Origin: Maritimibacter sp.
Lineage (GTDB): Bacteria > Pseudomonadota > Alphaproteobacteria > Rhodobacterales > Rhodobacteraceae
NCBI GenBank assembly: GCA_002695005.1
Contig: NZNT01000020.1
Coordinates: forward strand, 1-64,000
Length of the DNA: 64,000 bases
Direction: 5' to 3'
Below are positions 1 to 8,521 of this stretch, one piece after another (the first letter of the stretch is position 1; every line of letters starts with the position of its first letter). A model generated the notes under the pieces. That model worked only from the letters and a program-made list of their open reading frames with translations, ran no database searches and was not told the origin of the DNA. Position numbers and translations under genes: made by a program.

Positions 1-288
1 ACAGTTCGGTCCCTATCTGCCGTGGGTGTAGGATACTTGAGAGGAGTTGCCCCTAGTACGAGAGGACCGGGGTGAACGATCCACTGGTGGACCTGTTGTG
101 GCGCCAGCCGCAGTGCAGGGTAGCTATGATCGGAAAGGATAACCGCTGAAGGCATCTAAGCGGGAAGCCCCCCTCAAAACAAGGTATCCCTGAGGGCCGT
201 AGCAGACTACTACGTCGATAGGCCGGAGATGTAAGCGCAGCAATGCGTTCAGTTGACCGGTACTAATTGCCCGATAGGCTTGATTTGA
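1..288 (+). rRNA. 23S ribosomal RNA, 3' end (partial)
   Basis: The 3' end of a 23S rRNA gene runs in from the left edge. The universally conserved sarcin-ricin loop (AGTACGAGAGGACCGG) lies at about 54-69, followed by the helix 96-101 region with the usual GGCATCTAAGCGGGAAGCC stretch near 151-170. The exact 3' end is estimated from family pattern at about 288. The + strand orientation matches the following 5S gene, so this is the distal end of an rrn operon. Confidence 0.97.
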
Positions 289-374
289 TCCAGTAGAAGC
301 GAGGTTTCGCTTCGCTCGGATGATCGAGAGCATACTATCTACACTAGCTCTTGACTTGGACTTGGTTCTTTCTT

Positions 375-493
375 GGTGTGGTGGTCATAGCGCGAGCAAA
401 ACACCCGGCTCCATCCCGAACCCGGCCGTTAAGTGCCGTTGCGCCGATGGTACTGCGTCTTAAGACGTGGGAGAGTAGGTCACCGCCTCACCT
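375..493 (+). rRNA. 5S ribosomal RNA
   Basis: The stretch from about 375 to 493 has the 5S core (CCATCCCGAACCCGGCCGTTAAG at 411-433 in part, and GGGAGAGTAGGTCACCGCC near the 3' end). The terminal arms GGTGTGGTGG and CCGCCTCACC pair with one mismatch. The length of about 119 nt is normal. It lies about 85 nt after the 23S end. The boundaries are set by the terminal stem and could shift by 1-3 nt. Confidence 0.95.
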
Positions 494-536
494 AGTAAGA
501 ACCAAGCCCGTATCTCTCTTTCGATGCGCCCAACGA

Positions 537-566
537 AAAACGCCGCCCCTCACCGGGCGGCGTTTT
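537..566 (+). terminator. Intrinsic terminator of the rrn operon
   Basis: An 8-bp perfect GC stem (541-548 with 555-562) with a 6-nt loop is flanked by AAAA on the left and TTTT on the right. It ends the rRNA transcript and, being symmetrical, can also serve the minus-strand gene that ends at 585. Confidence 0.9.
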
Positions 567-584
567 CGTGTCTGGGCTATTGGT

Positions 585-1724
585 TCAGGCGGTTTCCATT
601 ACCTCGACGCTCAGGATAGTGGGCAGATGGCGCGCAATCTCGCGCCAGGCTTCGCCGTCGTCGAGGGACGCGAAGATCGAGCCGGTGTTCGTGCCGAAAT
701 ACACACCAGCCTGTTCGCTGGTGTCCGTCGCCATGGCCTGCCGCAAGACTGTGAAGAAGCAGTTTTCCTGAGGAAGGCCCTCACGTTTGGCCTCCCAGGT
801 CTCACCACCGTCCGTCGACTTCCACACCGCCGCAGCAGCATCGGGCGGAAAGCGCCCTTGCATGTCGCCGTTCAGGGGGATCGTCCAGATCGTCATGGGG
901 TCGTGCGGGTGCACGCTGATCGGGAAGCCGAAGGTCGAGGGCAGCCCTTTCGAGATGTCGTGCCAATGGCGCCCGCCGTCGTTCGATCGGAATACACCGT
1001 GATGATTTTGCTGATAAATCAGATCATTATCGCCAGCCGACCGGACCATGTTGTGTACGCAATGGCCGATCTCGTGGTCGTCGCCATGGCCGTGGTCGTG
1101 TCCCCGCGCGTTGTCGAGCTGGTTGGTCCGCTCCCAGCTTTCCCCGCCATCCGCCGTGGCAAAGACCCCGGCCGCAGATATGGCGATTGTCAAATGCCCA
1201 GGCCGGACGGGATCCGGCAAAAGGGTGTGAAGGGTCAGGCCGGCGCCGCCCGGCGTCCAGCTGTCTCGGGTCGGATGCTCCGTGAGTCCCGCCACGCGTT
1301 CCCACGTCTCGCCACCGTCGGTCGAGGTGAAGAGATGCGCGGGCTTCGATCCCGCATAAAGCCGGTCGCGCGTCTGCGAGAGCGACCAGATGGCATCGAC
1401 CTCGCCCGTGAAAGGCGCGTCGGGAGGCACGCCGCCGATCATCTCGGCAAAGCCGGGGTCGGTCGCGGCCCATTCGGCCATCGATCCGTTCGAGAGCTGC
1501 GACAACTGCCAGCTCGTCCCGCCATCCGCCGAGCGCCAGATCCCCGCACCGCTCCATTCCCCGCCGCCGCCGGCCCAGAGATGTCCGGTCTCTGGATCCC
1601 CAATCACATGATTGATGGGCCAGAGGTCGCAATGCGGGCCGGATACCGACCAAGACTGTCGGTCACTGTCCGAGGTCAGAATGAACGCACCCTTGGTGGT
1701 GCCGACAAGAACGTGATGGGGCAT
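585..1724 (-). CDS. BNR/VPS10-like repeat protein (sialidase-fold beta-propeller)
   Basis: This 379-aa protein contains repeated Asp-box (BNR) motifs of the S-x-D-G-G-x-T-W type: SADGGTSW near residue 65, STDGGETWE near 130, and further copies (ATDGGESWE, SNDGGRHW, STDGGETWE, SLDDGEAW). The family has a sialidase/sortilin-like propeller fold; most bacterial members have no tested enzymatic activity. There is no obvious signal peptide (it begins MPHHVLVGTTKGAF), so it is probably cytoplasmic. GGAG lies about 10 nt before the ATG. It follows the glycosyltransferase on the same strand after 64 nt. The glycosidase label often given to this family should not be read as a demonstrated function. Confidence 0.85.
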   Translation of the reverse strand: MPHHVLVGTTKGAFILTSDSDRQSWSVSGPHCDLWPINHVIGDPETGHLWAGGGGEWSGAGIWRSADGGTSWQLSQLSNGSMAEWAATDPGFAEMIGGVPPDAPFTGEVDAIWSLSQTRDRLYAGSKPAHLFTSTDGGETWERVAGLTEHPTRDSWTPGGAGLTLHTLLPDPVRPGHLTIAISAAGVFATADGGESWERTNQLDNARGHDHGHGDDHEIGHCVHNMVRSAGDNDLIYQQNHHGVFRSNDGGRHWHDISKGLPSTFGFPISVHPHDPMTIWTIPLNGDMQGRFPPDAAAAVWKSTDGGETWEAKREGLPQENCFFTVLRQAMATDTSEQAGVYFGTNTGSIFASLDDGEAWREIARHLPTILSVEVMETA

Positions 1725-1788
1725 TTCGCGCGATCTCCGGTGTTGAGCTCAGAAAGTATACCACGCGGTCCCGAAATCCCGTGTGTCC

Positions 1789-3048
1789 TTATGTGGCGTT
1801 GCCCGATGCGCGGAGCCCGGAAAGGCGCCGTTCCAATCCGCCCACCCACCGTGCTTTCCGCCACTGTTCCCGTGCCCGTTCCAGCGCGTGCTCCGCTGCG
1901 GCTAGGTCGTCGCCCTGCAGAAGGACCCGAACTCTTGCGTGGGCCGATAGAGCGGGCGCCTGACAGACCGTCGCGAGGGCGCGGGCCGAGACCAGCGCGA
2001 CCTCCGGATTTGCCTGCGCGATCATCTCAAGATAGTGGAGAGTCAGCCCGTCGTCGCGCCGGTCCGCGCGCACGACGGCGCGAAAGCGTTCCGGATCGCG
2101 GTCAGGGCCCGATGCCAGCGCCCAGGCGAGGCGGGCCTGGTCCAATTGACGGTGCGTGAGGGGAACGTGCATGGCCGACCCGGCGCCGTGGGTGAACCCG
2201 TCGGTCTCGTCGCCGGGGACAATCCCGACAGCCCCGAACGCTGCCCTTAAGTCCTGCGCGCCCGCCAGATCCACAAGCCCGAAAGCCTTGGCGAGCGGCC
2301 CGCCGATCGTCGCCCGCTGCCGAAGTTTGTCGAGATAGCTGGGGCGATTGATGCTTTCCGCGACCGGCTGCAACTCGGCCAGCCTTTCTGCCGGGCTGAC
2401 ATCGGCCCGCGCACCGGCCGACTGAAACTTGACATGTGTCGGCTCGGCCGTGCTGGCCAGACGCAGGTCGGATTTTCGAATATATTTCAACCACATGAAC
2501 ACGTCGGAGCCGCGCGGGGTCGGGGAAGGCTCCCAGCCGCGCGGGAGGGACAGATAGGCGCGGCGACGCACTCCGACCCCGTTGAGCGTCGCAAAAACAA
2601 GTTTCCGGTCATCCGCGCAGGCAGCCACCCGCAGAGGCGGAAAGGACACGTTGCCGAACCGCCAGGTCACCTCGCCCGAGGGGGACAGGCGAAGGTCACC
2701 CGTCATGGCCCAATCGGCGCCGGCCAGAAGCCGGGCCATCACGTCCAGATGGCTTTCGTGCCAGATATCGTCGTCGCCCAGATGACAGATGAACTCGGCA
2801 TCGCAATTCCGGATGACGGGGTCGCGGTAGGATTCGCCAAATCGTTCCCCTTTCTGGTGCGCGACATAGGAGATACGCAGATCGTCCTGTGCGAAGCTCT
2901 CGACGATTTCGCGCGTCCGGTCGGGGGCGCCGTCTCCGATCACCACCAGGTCCCAGTCGCCGTCCCGTTGCGCCTGGACGCTGGGAATCGCGGCTAGAAG
3001 TGTCTCGACATGGTTGTAAGTGGGACAGATAATCCGAGTTCGGGCCAT
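1789..3048 (-). CDS. Glycosyltransferase family 2 protein
   Basis: The 419-aa protein starts with a GT-A fold: IICPTYNHVETL at residues 5-16, a nucleotide-binding segment LVVIGDGAPD, and the metal-binding region HLGDDDIWHESHL near residues 90-102 (DDD in the DXD position). The catalytic domain spans roughly residues 1-200. The C-terminal half is variable and resembles no domain I recognise. It would transfer a sugar from a nucleotide donor to a glycan or protein. The start is 33 nt from the divergent RmlC-like gene, so the two share a short control region and may act in one surface-polysaccharide step. The RBS is weak. Confidence 0.82.
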   Translation of the reverse strand: MARTRIICPTYNHVETLLAAIPSVQAQRDGDWDLVVIGDGAPDRTREIVESFAQDDLRISYVAHQKGERFGESYRDPVIRNCDAEFICHLGDDDIWHESHLDVMARLLAGADWAMTGDLRLSPSGEVTWRFGNVSFPPLRVAACADDRKLVFATLNGVGVRRRAYLSLPRGWEPSPTPRGSDVFMWLKYIRKSDLRLASTAEPTHVKFQSAGARADVSPAERLAELQPVAESINRPSYLDKLRQRATIGGPLAKAFGLVDLAGAQDLRAAFGAVGIVPGDETDGFTHGAGSAMHVPLTHRQLDQARLAWALASGPDRDPERFRAVVRADRRDDGLTLHYLEMIAQANPEVALVSARALATVCQAPALSAHARVRVLLQGDDLAAAEHALERAREQWRKARWVGGLERRLSGLRASGNAT

Positions 3049-3081
3049 GCTCTATTGGTACGCGTTGAAGGGTTACGCGCA

Positions 3082-3660
3082 ATGGATGAAACCACGAGAC
3101 TGGATGCCTTGCCGCGCACCGGGATGACCGTCGAGCCCTGTGGGATCGCGGGGTTGTGGCGTGTCGCCTGCGAACCGGTTTCGGATGAGCGGGGCTTCTT
3201 TCTGGAAACCTTTCGCCGGAGCCTTGTCGACCCTGCTCTGGGCCGCCCGTACCAGTTCGTGCAGGGCAATCATTCGCGCTCCGCAGCAGGCACTCTGCGC
3301 GGCTTCCGATCGGAACCGTGGGACAAGCTGATCTATGTCGCACGCGGCACAGCATTGATCGTCGTCGTGGACCCAAGGCCGGACAGCCCGACCTTTCGCC
3401 AGCATGAGAAGGTCATGTTGGGGGACGCACCGGGCCGCCGGGATAGATTGCTGATCAGCCAGGGACTCGCCAATGCGTTCTATTGCGTGACGGAGGTCGA
3501 TTACATCAACGATGTGTCGCAGGAATACGAGCCGTCTGTCCGCCGCGGGTTCCGGTGGAATGACCCGACACTCGGTATCGACTGGCCGAACCGGACACCG
3601 ATTCTGTCGCCGGCCGATCAGTCGCTCCCGGATTTTGACGCTTACCAGCGTGGGGTGTGA
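3082..3660 (+). CDS. dTDP-4-dehydrorhamnose 3,5-epimerase-like cupin with altered active site
   Basis: The 192-aa protein follows the RmlC/RfbC pattern: ERGFFLETFR, NHSRSAAGTLRG, KLIYVARG, DPRPDSPTF and FRWNDPTLGIDWP all align by eye. The start at 3082 (MDETTRL) has GAAGGG 9 nt upstream. Two features are odd. The catalytic His of the usual LRGLH(F/Y)Q motif is Arg here (LRGFRSE), and the AHGF histidine is Asn (ANAF). Both residues matter in known RmlC enzymes, so the fold is secure but the epimerase reaction is doubtful. It may be a sugar-nucleotide binding cupin or catalyse a variant reaction. It is divergent from the glycosyltransferase. Confidence 0.8.
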   Translation: MDETTRLDALPRTGMTVEPCGIAGLWRVACEPVSDERGFFLETFRRSLVDPALGRPYQFVQGNHSRSAAGTLRGFRSEPWDKLIYVARGTALIVVVDPRPDSPTFRQHEKVMLGDAPGRRDRLLISQGLANAFYCVTEVDYINDVSQEYEPSVRRGFRWNDPTLGIDWPNRTPILSPADQSLPDFDAYQRGV

Positions 3661-3699
3661 ATCTCACGAAAATCAGCAGAAAAATATCGCCAAATCCCC

Positions 3700-3728
3700 T
3701 TGCGGTCACCGCGCGACAGCGATACATC
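3700..3728 (+). promoter_or_regulatory. Candidate sigma-70-type promoter of tRNA-fMet
   Basis: TTGCGG (3700-3705) and TACATC (3723-3728) are separated by 17 nt. The second element ends 15 nt before the tRNA. The match to consensus is only partial; spacing and position are the main support. Confidence 0.4.
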
Positions 3729-3743
3729 ACCCGAACGAATTGG

Positions 3744-3821
<78 letters not shown>

Positions 3822-3846
3822 ATTCCAGAATTATCCGCTCGACTTC

Positions 3847-3875
3847 AAACCCGCCCGATGGCGGGTTTTGCTTTT
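3847..3875 (+). terminator. Intrinsic terminator after tRNA-fMet
   Basis: A 9-bp stem AAACCCGCC/GGCGGGTTT with a CGAT loop (3847-3868) is followed by a T-rich tail to 3875. It lies 27 nt after the tRNA. Confidence 0.88.
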
Positions 3876-3928
3876 CCGGGCGTCTCACGGCGCGAAAGGG
3901 CGCGCGGCCCCCATCCGTATGCGCAGCG

Positions 3929-4213
3929 TCACGCCGCCCAAGGCATATGTTCGAACTCTTCGCGAAAGGCGAAGCGGGCGAGGTGGCGGTCGACGACGTC
4001 CTTGGCGCGGGCAACGGTCTCGTCGTCTTCGCCGGTCACTTCGATCCACAACCCGCCGTCATCGGCGCGCAACTTGACGGGTCCGAAGGGAAAGTCGATG
4101 CGCCCCTCTTCCGGCGTGCAGGTGGTGTCGAGCTTGTGCGCGAAATGTTTGCAAAGCTGTTGCAGGTATTTCGATCCGTTCTCGGTTTTCCAGTATGCGT
4201 CTGCGGTCTTCAT
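3929..4213 (-). CDS. DUF2218 domain protein
   Basis: The 94-aa protein has the DUF2218 pattern: YLQQLCKHFAHKL near residues 15-27 and a conserved C-terminal FREEF segment. No function is established for the family; it is sometimes found near iron-siderophore genes, which are not seen here. The start at 4213 (MKTADAYW) is preferred because GGAG lies 6 nt upstream; upstream ATGs at 4225 and 4240 lack a ribosome site. It is a short single-domain cytoplasmic protein. Confidence 0.85.
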   Translation of the reverse strand: MKTADAYWKTENGSKYLQQLCKHFAHKLDTTCTPEEGRIDFPFGPVKLRADDGGLWIEVTGEDDETVARAKDVVDRHLARFAFREEFEHMPWAA

Positions 4214-4347
4214 CTTGGTCTCCATTTTTGCGGCGACCATAGGGCGGGATCAATGACCCGGCAATACCTTAGTAATTTGATCGGGAACGTCGGAGGCAAG
4301 AGTTGCACGGGCCGACGGGCGGTCCGCGCGTTCTGTCAGGGTCGGTC

Positions 4348-7300
4348 TCAGGCCAGTGCGGCGAGCCGCTCTTCGGCCCTGGGTTTTTCGGCTTCCACCG
4401 CATCTTCCCATACCGGACCGTAGCCGCGCATCTCCATCGGCGCGTGGAGGATGGCGGTGCAGTCGCCCGCGTTTTCCGGCGTGGCCTTGGATGCGACCCG
4501 ATCCATCACGCCCTCGTACCAGTCGATCATCTCGCGGTTCATGCGGCGTTCGTGGGTGTAGCCGAACACGTCGAACATCCCGCCACGCAGGCGCTTCATC
4601 TTCGCCATGACGCCGAGGGCCGGGCGCATCCAGCGGCCCAGTTCCACCTTTTTCGGACGCCCGCGCTCATCCTTGCCAAGCGGCAAGAGCGGAGGGGCCA
4701 TATGGTAGTGCACCTTGTAGTCGCCGGTGAAACGCTGGGCGAGTTCGTCCTCGAACCCCATTTGCGTGTGCAGCCGGGCGACTTCGTACTCGTCCTTGTA
4801 GGCCATCAGCTTGAACAGTGACTTGGCGGCCTCGGTGACGAGCGGGGTCTGCGTGCCTTCGGGCAGCGCGGCGCGGAAGGCGTCGATCCGGTCGCGGTAG
4901 CGGCGGGCATAGGCCTCATCCTGATAACCGACGAGGAACTGCGCACGGTCCTCGATGATCTCGTCCAGCGTCGGCTCACGCTCCACCTCGGGTTCGAGAT
5001 GGGGGGTGAGCGCTTCGGGCGACTCGGCCATGATCCGGCCGATGGCGAAGGCGTCGCGGTTCTTCTCGATCGCGACACCGTTCAGCTCGATCGCGCGGTC
5101 GAGCGCCCAGAGATCGACGGGGACGAGGCCTTTTTGCCAGGCGAAGCCCAGCATGATCGTGTTGGCGAACACCTGATCGCCAAGCAGGTCGTCGGAGAGC
5201 TTGTTCGCGTCGAGCGGGGCCACGTTTTCGGCCCCAACCGCCTTGCGGATCGACCCGGTGCGCACGCCGACCATCAGGTCAGCGTCACGGCGCAGGACGA
5301 TGTCGCCGGTCGGCATTTCGGCGGTGTTCAGCGCGACGAGCGTGCCCTTCCGGTAATGCGCCGATGCCTTGGGTGAGGAGGACACGACCACGTCACAGCC
5401 GATGACCGCATCCGCCGCGCCGTCGCCGATACGCACCTGGTGGACGGCCTCGGGGGCCGCGCCGAGCCGGATGTATGACAGCACGGTCCCGAACTTCTGC
5501 GCGAAGCCGGTGAAATCGAGCACGGAGGAGCCGAGCCCCATCAGGTGCGCGCCCATCGTGACGAGCGCGCCCACGGTCACGACGCCGGTGCCGCCCACGC
5601 CGGTTACGAGCAGGTCGAAGGGATCGTCGAGGGTGGGAAGCTCAGGCTCGCGGATGTCTTGGATGAGCGACGCCACGTCGATGTCGGCCGCTGCGCGTTT
5701 TGCCCGTTCGGCCCCTTCGACGGTGACGAAGGAGGGGCAGAACCCGTCGAGGCAGGAGAAATCCTTGTTGCAGGTCGAGAGGTTGATCTTGCGCTTGCGA
5801 CCGAACTTGGTCTCGCGCGGCTCGACCGACAGGCAGTTGGATTCCACCGAGCAATCACCGCAGCCCTCACAGACCAGAGGGTTGATGTAGGCAAAGCGCT
5901 TGGGGTCCTCCAGCGTGCCCCGCTTGCGGCGGCGGCGCTTTTCGGTCGCGCAGGTCTGTTCGTAGATCAGGAGCGAGACACCCTTCACCTCCCGCAATTC
6001 GCGCTGGATCGTGTCCATCTGGTCGCGGTCGTGGAAGCTCGTCTCGGGCGGGAAGTCGGACTTGGTGAACTTGCCGATATTGTCGGACACCAGCGCGATG
6101 CGCTGAACGCCCTCGGCGCGTGAGGACCACGCGATGTTCTGAACGCTGACCGGCCCGTCCACCGGCTGACCGCCGGTCATCGCGACAGCGTCGTTGTAGA
6201 GCACCTTGTAGGTGATGTTGGCACCCGCCGCGACGGCCTGCCGGACGGCGAGCGAGCCGGAGTGATACCATGTGCCTTCGCCAAGGTTCTGGAACTGGTG
6301 CTTGTTGCCGTTCCATTTGGACGACACCGACCATGGCACGCCTTCGCCGCCCATCTGAGCGAACCCGGCGGTGTCGCGGTCCATCCAGCTTGCCATGACA
6401 TGACAACCGATGCCCGCGCCGGCGGTGGAGCCTTCGGGCACGACGGTGGAGGAATTGTGCGGACAGCCGGAGCAGAAATAGGGGGTGCGCGCTGCGCCGG
6501 GGGTGTTCAGGATCGGCGGTTCCTCGGCTGTCAGGGCGCGGGCCTTCTCCGGCAGGTTTTCGCCCGGGAAAAAGGCGTCGAGCCGGGCGGCGATGATCGG
6601 GGCCAATTCGCGGGCGGACAGCTCCCCGGTCCAGGGGACGAGGTCGTTTTCGGCGGCAGCGTCATGCTTGCCGACCATCTTTTCGGGTTTATCGCCGGGC
6701 CAGTCGTAGAAGTATTCCTTGAACTGGCTTTCGATGATCCCGCGCTTTTCCTCGATGACGAGGACCTCTTTCTTGCCCTTCACGAAGGACAGCGCGTCGC
6801 GGCGGGCCAGCGGCCAGACCATGCCGACCTTGTAGATGTCGATGCCAAGGTCGCGGCACTTCGCCTCGTCCATCCCCAGAAGGCGCAGCGCCTCAAGCGT
6901 ATCCAGATGCCCCTTGCCGGTGGTGACGATGCCGTATTGCGCGTCGGGCAGGCCATAGATCGCGCGGTCGATGGGGTTGGCTTCGACAAAGGCTTCCACG
7001 GCGCGGAGTTTGGCGCCCATGCGCACCTCGATCTCGGTCGAGGGCGGGTCGCTGCGCCGGATGTGGATGCCGCCCGGATAGTCCTCACGCTCCGGGTAGA
7101 CGAAGGCGCGGTCGGCGTGGAGTTCGACGGACCGGCCCGATTCCACCGTCTCGGAAATCGCCTTGAACCCGACCCAGGTGGAGGAATAGCGGCTGAGTGC
7201 ATAGCCGTATTCGCCGAAGGTCAGGTATTCTTCGACCGAGGCGGGGTTCAGCACAGGCATGAACCACGCGAGGAATACGGCGTCCGACTGGTGCGGCATG

Positions 7301-7776
7301 GAGGACGAGACGCAGCCGTGATCGTCGCCCGCGACGACAAGAACGCCACCCTTGGGGTCCGTGCCATAGGCATTGCCGTGGCGCAGCGCGTCGCCGGAAC
7401 GGTCGACGCCCGGCCCCTTGCCGTACCACATGCCGAAGACGCCTTCGACCTCGCAGTCCGGGTCGAGCGTGGCCTGCTGGCTGCCCAGAACGGCGGTCGC
7501 GCCGAGGTCTTCGTTCACGGCGGGCATGAAGGTCACGCGGTCCTGATCCAGCCGCTTGCGTGACTTCCACAGCTCGAGGTCCAGCGCACCGAGGGGGGAG
7601 CCGCGATAGCCCGAGACGAAGCCGGCGGTGTTCAGCCCGGCCTCGCGGTCGCGCCGGGCCTGATCCATCATCACCCGGACCAGCGCCTGCGTCCCGGTGA
7701 GGAAAACGCGGCCTTCGGTCAGGTCGTAGCGATCCGTGAGTTTGTAGTCGGGCGTCGTCGCGGGCGCGTGCAGCAT
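4348..7776 (-). CDS. Indolepyruvate ferredoxin oxidoreductase, fused subunits
   Basis: The 1142-aa protein is a single-chain 2-oxoacid:ferredoxin oxidoreductase. The N-terminal part (about 1-650) carries the pyrimidine-binding and TPP-binding regions (FVSGYRGSPLG, GDDHGC, GIGCHVMASWM). A cysteine-rich cluster-binding part follows (CEGCGDCSVESNC near 645, then CNKDFSCLDGFC). The last 450 residues hold the gamma-type domain (VTGVGGTGVVTVG). It oxidatively decarboxylates aryl-pyruvates made from aromatic amino acids to aryl-acetyl-CoA. The start at 7776 has AGGAGG 7 nt upstream. The divergent Lrp/AsnC gene 116 nt away is its likely regulator. Fused forms of this length are typical in proteobacteria. 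Confidence 0.93.
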   Translation of the reverse strand: MLHAPATTPDYKLTDRYDLTEGRVFLTGTQALVRVMMDQARRDREAGLNTAGFVSGYRGSPLGALDLELWKSRKRLDQDRVTFMPAVNEDLGATAVLGSQQATLDPDCEVEGVFGMWYGKGPGVDRSGDALRHGNAYGTDPKGGVLVVAGDDHGCVSSSMPHQSDAVFLAWFMPVLNPASVEEYLTFGEYGYALSRYSSTWVGFKAISETVESGRSVELHADRAFVYPEREDYPGGIHIRRSDPPSTEIEVRMGAKLRAVEAFVEANPIDRAIYGLPDAQYGIVTTGKGHLDTLEALRLLGMDEAKCRDLGIDIYKVGMVWPLARRDALSFVKGKKEVLVIEEKRGIIESQFKEYFYDWPGDKPEKMVGKHDAAAENDLVPWTGELSARELAPIIAARLDAFFPGENLPEKARALTAEEPPILNTPGAARTPYFCSGCPHNSSTVVPEGSTAGAGIGCHVMASWMDRDTAGFAQMGGEGVPWSVSSKWNGNKHQFQNLGEGTWYHSGSLAVRQAVAAGANITYKVLYNDAVAMTGGQPVDGPVSVQNIAWSSRAEGVQRIALVSDNIGKFTKSDFPPETSFHDRDQMDTIQRELREVKGVSLLIYEQTCATEKRRRRKRGTLEDPKRFAYINPLVCEGCGDCSVESNCLSVEPRETKFGRKRKINLSTCNKDFSCLDGFCPSFVTVEGAERAKRAAADIDVASLIQDIREPELPTLDDPFDLLVTGVGGTGVVTVGALVTMGAHLMGLGSSVLDFTGFAQKFGTVLSYIRLGAAPEAVHQVRIGDGAADAVIGCDVVVSSSPKASAHYRKGTLVALNTAEMPTGDIVLRRDADLMVGVRTGSIRKAVGAENVAPLDANKLSDDLLGDQVFANTIMLGFAWQKGLVPVDLWALDRAIELNGVAIEKNRDAFAIGRIMAESPEALTPHLEPEVEREPTLDEIIEDRAQFLVGYQDEAYARRYRDRIDAFRAALPEGTQTPLVTEAAKSLFKLMAYKDEYEVARLHTQMGFEDELAQRFTGDYKVHYHMAPPLLPLGKDERGRPKKVELGRWMRPALGVMAKMKRLRGGMFDVFGYTHERRMNREMIDWYEGVMDRVASKATPENAGDCTAILHAPMEMRGYGPVWEDAVEAEKPRAEERLAALA

Positions 7777-7857
7777 CTGGAATCCTCCTGTTCCCCTCAA
7801 AGTTAACAGCGGGATGCCGAATTTTTGTTCCAGCCTTCACGCCGGGCTGTGCAATAT

Positions 7858-7873
7858 TGGAACCGGATTTCCA
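7858..7873. promoter_or_regulatory. Inverted repeat between the IOR and Lrp genes
   Basis: TGGAA (7858-7862) and TTCCA (7869-7873) form a 5-bp inverted repeat with a 6-nt spacer in the 116-nt divergent region. Lrp-type regulators often bind AT-rich inverted repeats next to their own gene, so this could be an operator. The repeat is short and could be chance. Confidence 0.3.
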
Positions 7874-7892
7874 GAATCGCGGAAGGAGCGGA

Positions 7893-8363
7893 ATGGCTCA
7901 CCAGATCGAGATAGATGACCGGGACCGTAAGATCGTATCGATTCTCCAGCAGGACTCGCGGATCTCAAACGCCGACCTCGCCGGGCGCACGGGAATGTCG
8001 ACCTCGGCCTGCTGGCGTCGGGTGAAGGCGCTGGAGGAGGCCGGGATCATCGCGCGCTATGGCGCGGTGGTGGATCAGGAGAAGCTGGGACTGAGGTTTC
8101 AGGCCATCGTCGAGGTGCAGCTTATCCGCCATGACCCCGGCGAAGTGGCCGATTTCATCCGCGCGCTCGAGGTCCGGCCCGAAGTGCAGGAGTGTTTCGC
8201 GACCACGGGTGACGCGGATTATCACATGCGCGTGGTGTGTGAGGATATCGCGACCTACAACCGATTTCTCGAGGAGTTCCTGTTCCGCCAGACCGCGGTG
8301 CGGGCGGCGCAGACGAACGTGGTTCTGAAGAACGTGAAGCGGGCGACGGGGCTGACCGTCTGA
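7893..8363 (+). CDS. Lrp/AsnC family transcriptional regulator
   Basis: The 156-aa protein has an N-terminal winged helix-turn-helix (ILQQDSRISNADLAGRTGMS, about residues 13-32, then CWRRVKALE) and a C-terminal RAM/AsnC effector domain (about 70-150, VRPEVQECFATTGDADYHMRV). The start at 7893 has GGAAGGAG upstream. Its position divergent from the indolepyruvate oxidoreductase suggests an aromatic amino acid or its 2-oxoacid as effector; this is inferred from context only. Confidence 0.93.
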   Translation: MAHQIEIDDRDRKIVSILQQDSRISNADLAGRTGMSTSACWRRVKALEEAGIIARYGAVVDQEKLGLRFQAIVEVQLIRHDPGEVADFIRALEVRPEVQECFATTGDADYHMRVVCEDIATYNRFLEEFLFRQTAVRAAQTNVVLKNVKRATGLTV

Positions 8364-8521
8364 GCGACGTCTATCGTCAGGCTGAATACGGGTTATTGCC
8401 CGACACATCATTGCCGGTGCCTCTATCGCCGGCCTTTGTATCGCAGCCCTGATTGTCCTGACCGCCGTGACGGTGGCCGCTCTCGCGCGGCTCGTGGTCA
8501 CGGCCATTCGCCGCGCAGGGA

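Noticed and set aside
351-2159. A 602-codon open frame on the plus strand across 5S rRNA and two minus-strand genes.
   Set aside because: It crosses the 5S gene and its terminator, has no ribosome site, and its protein is Arg/Pro-rich low-complexity, as expected for the antisense of high-GC genes.
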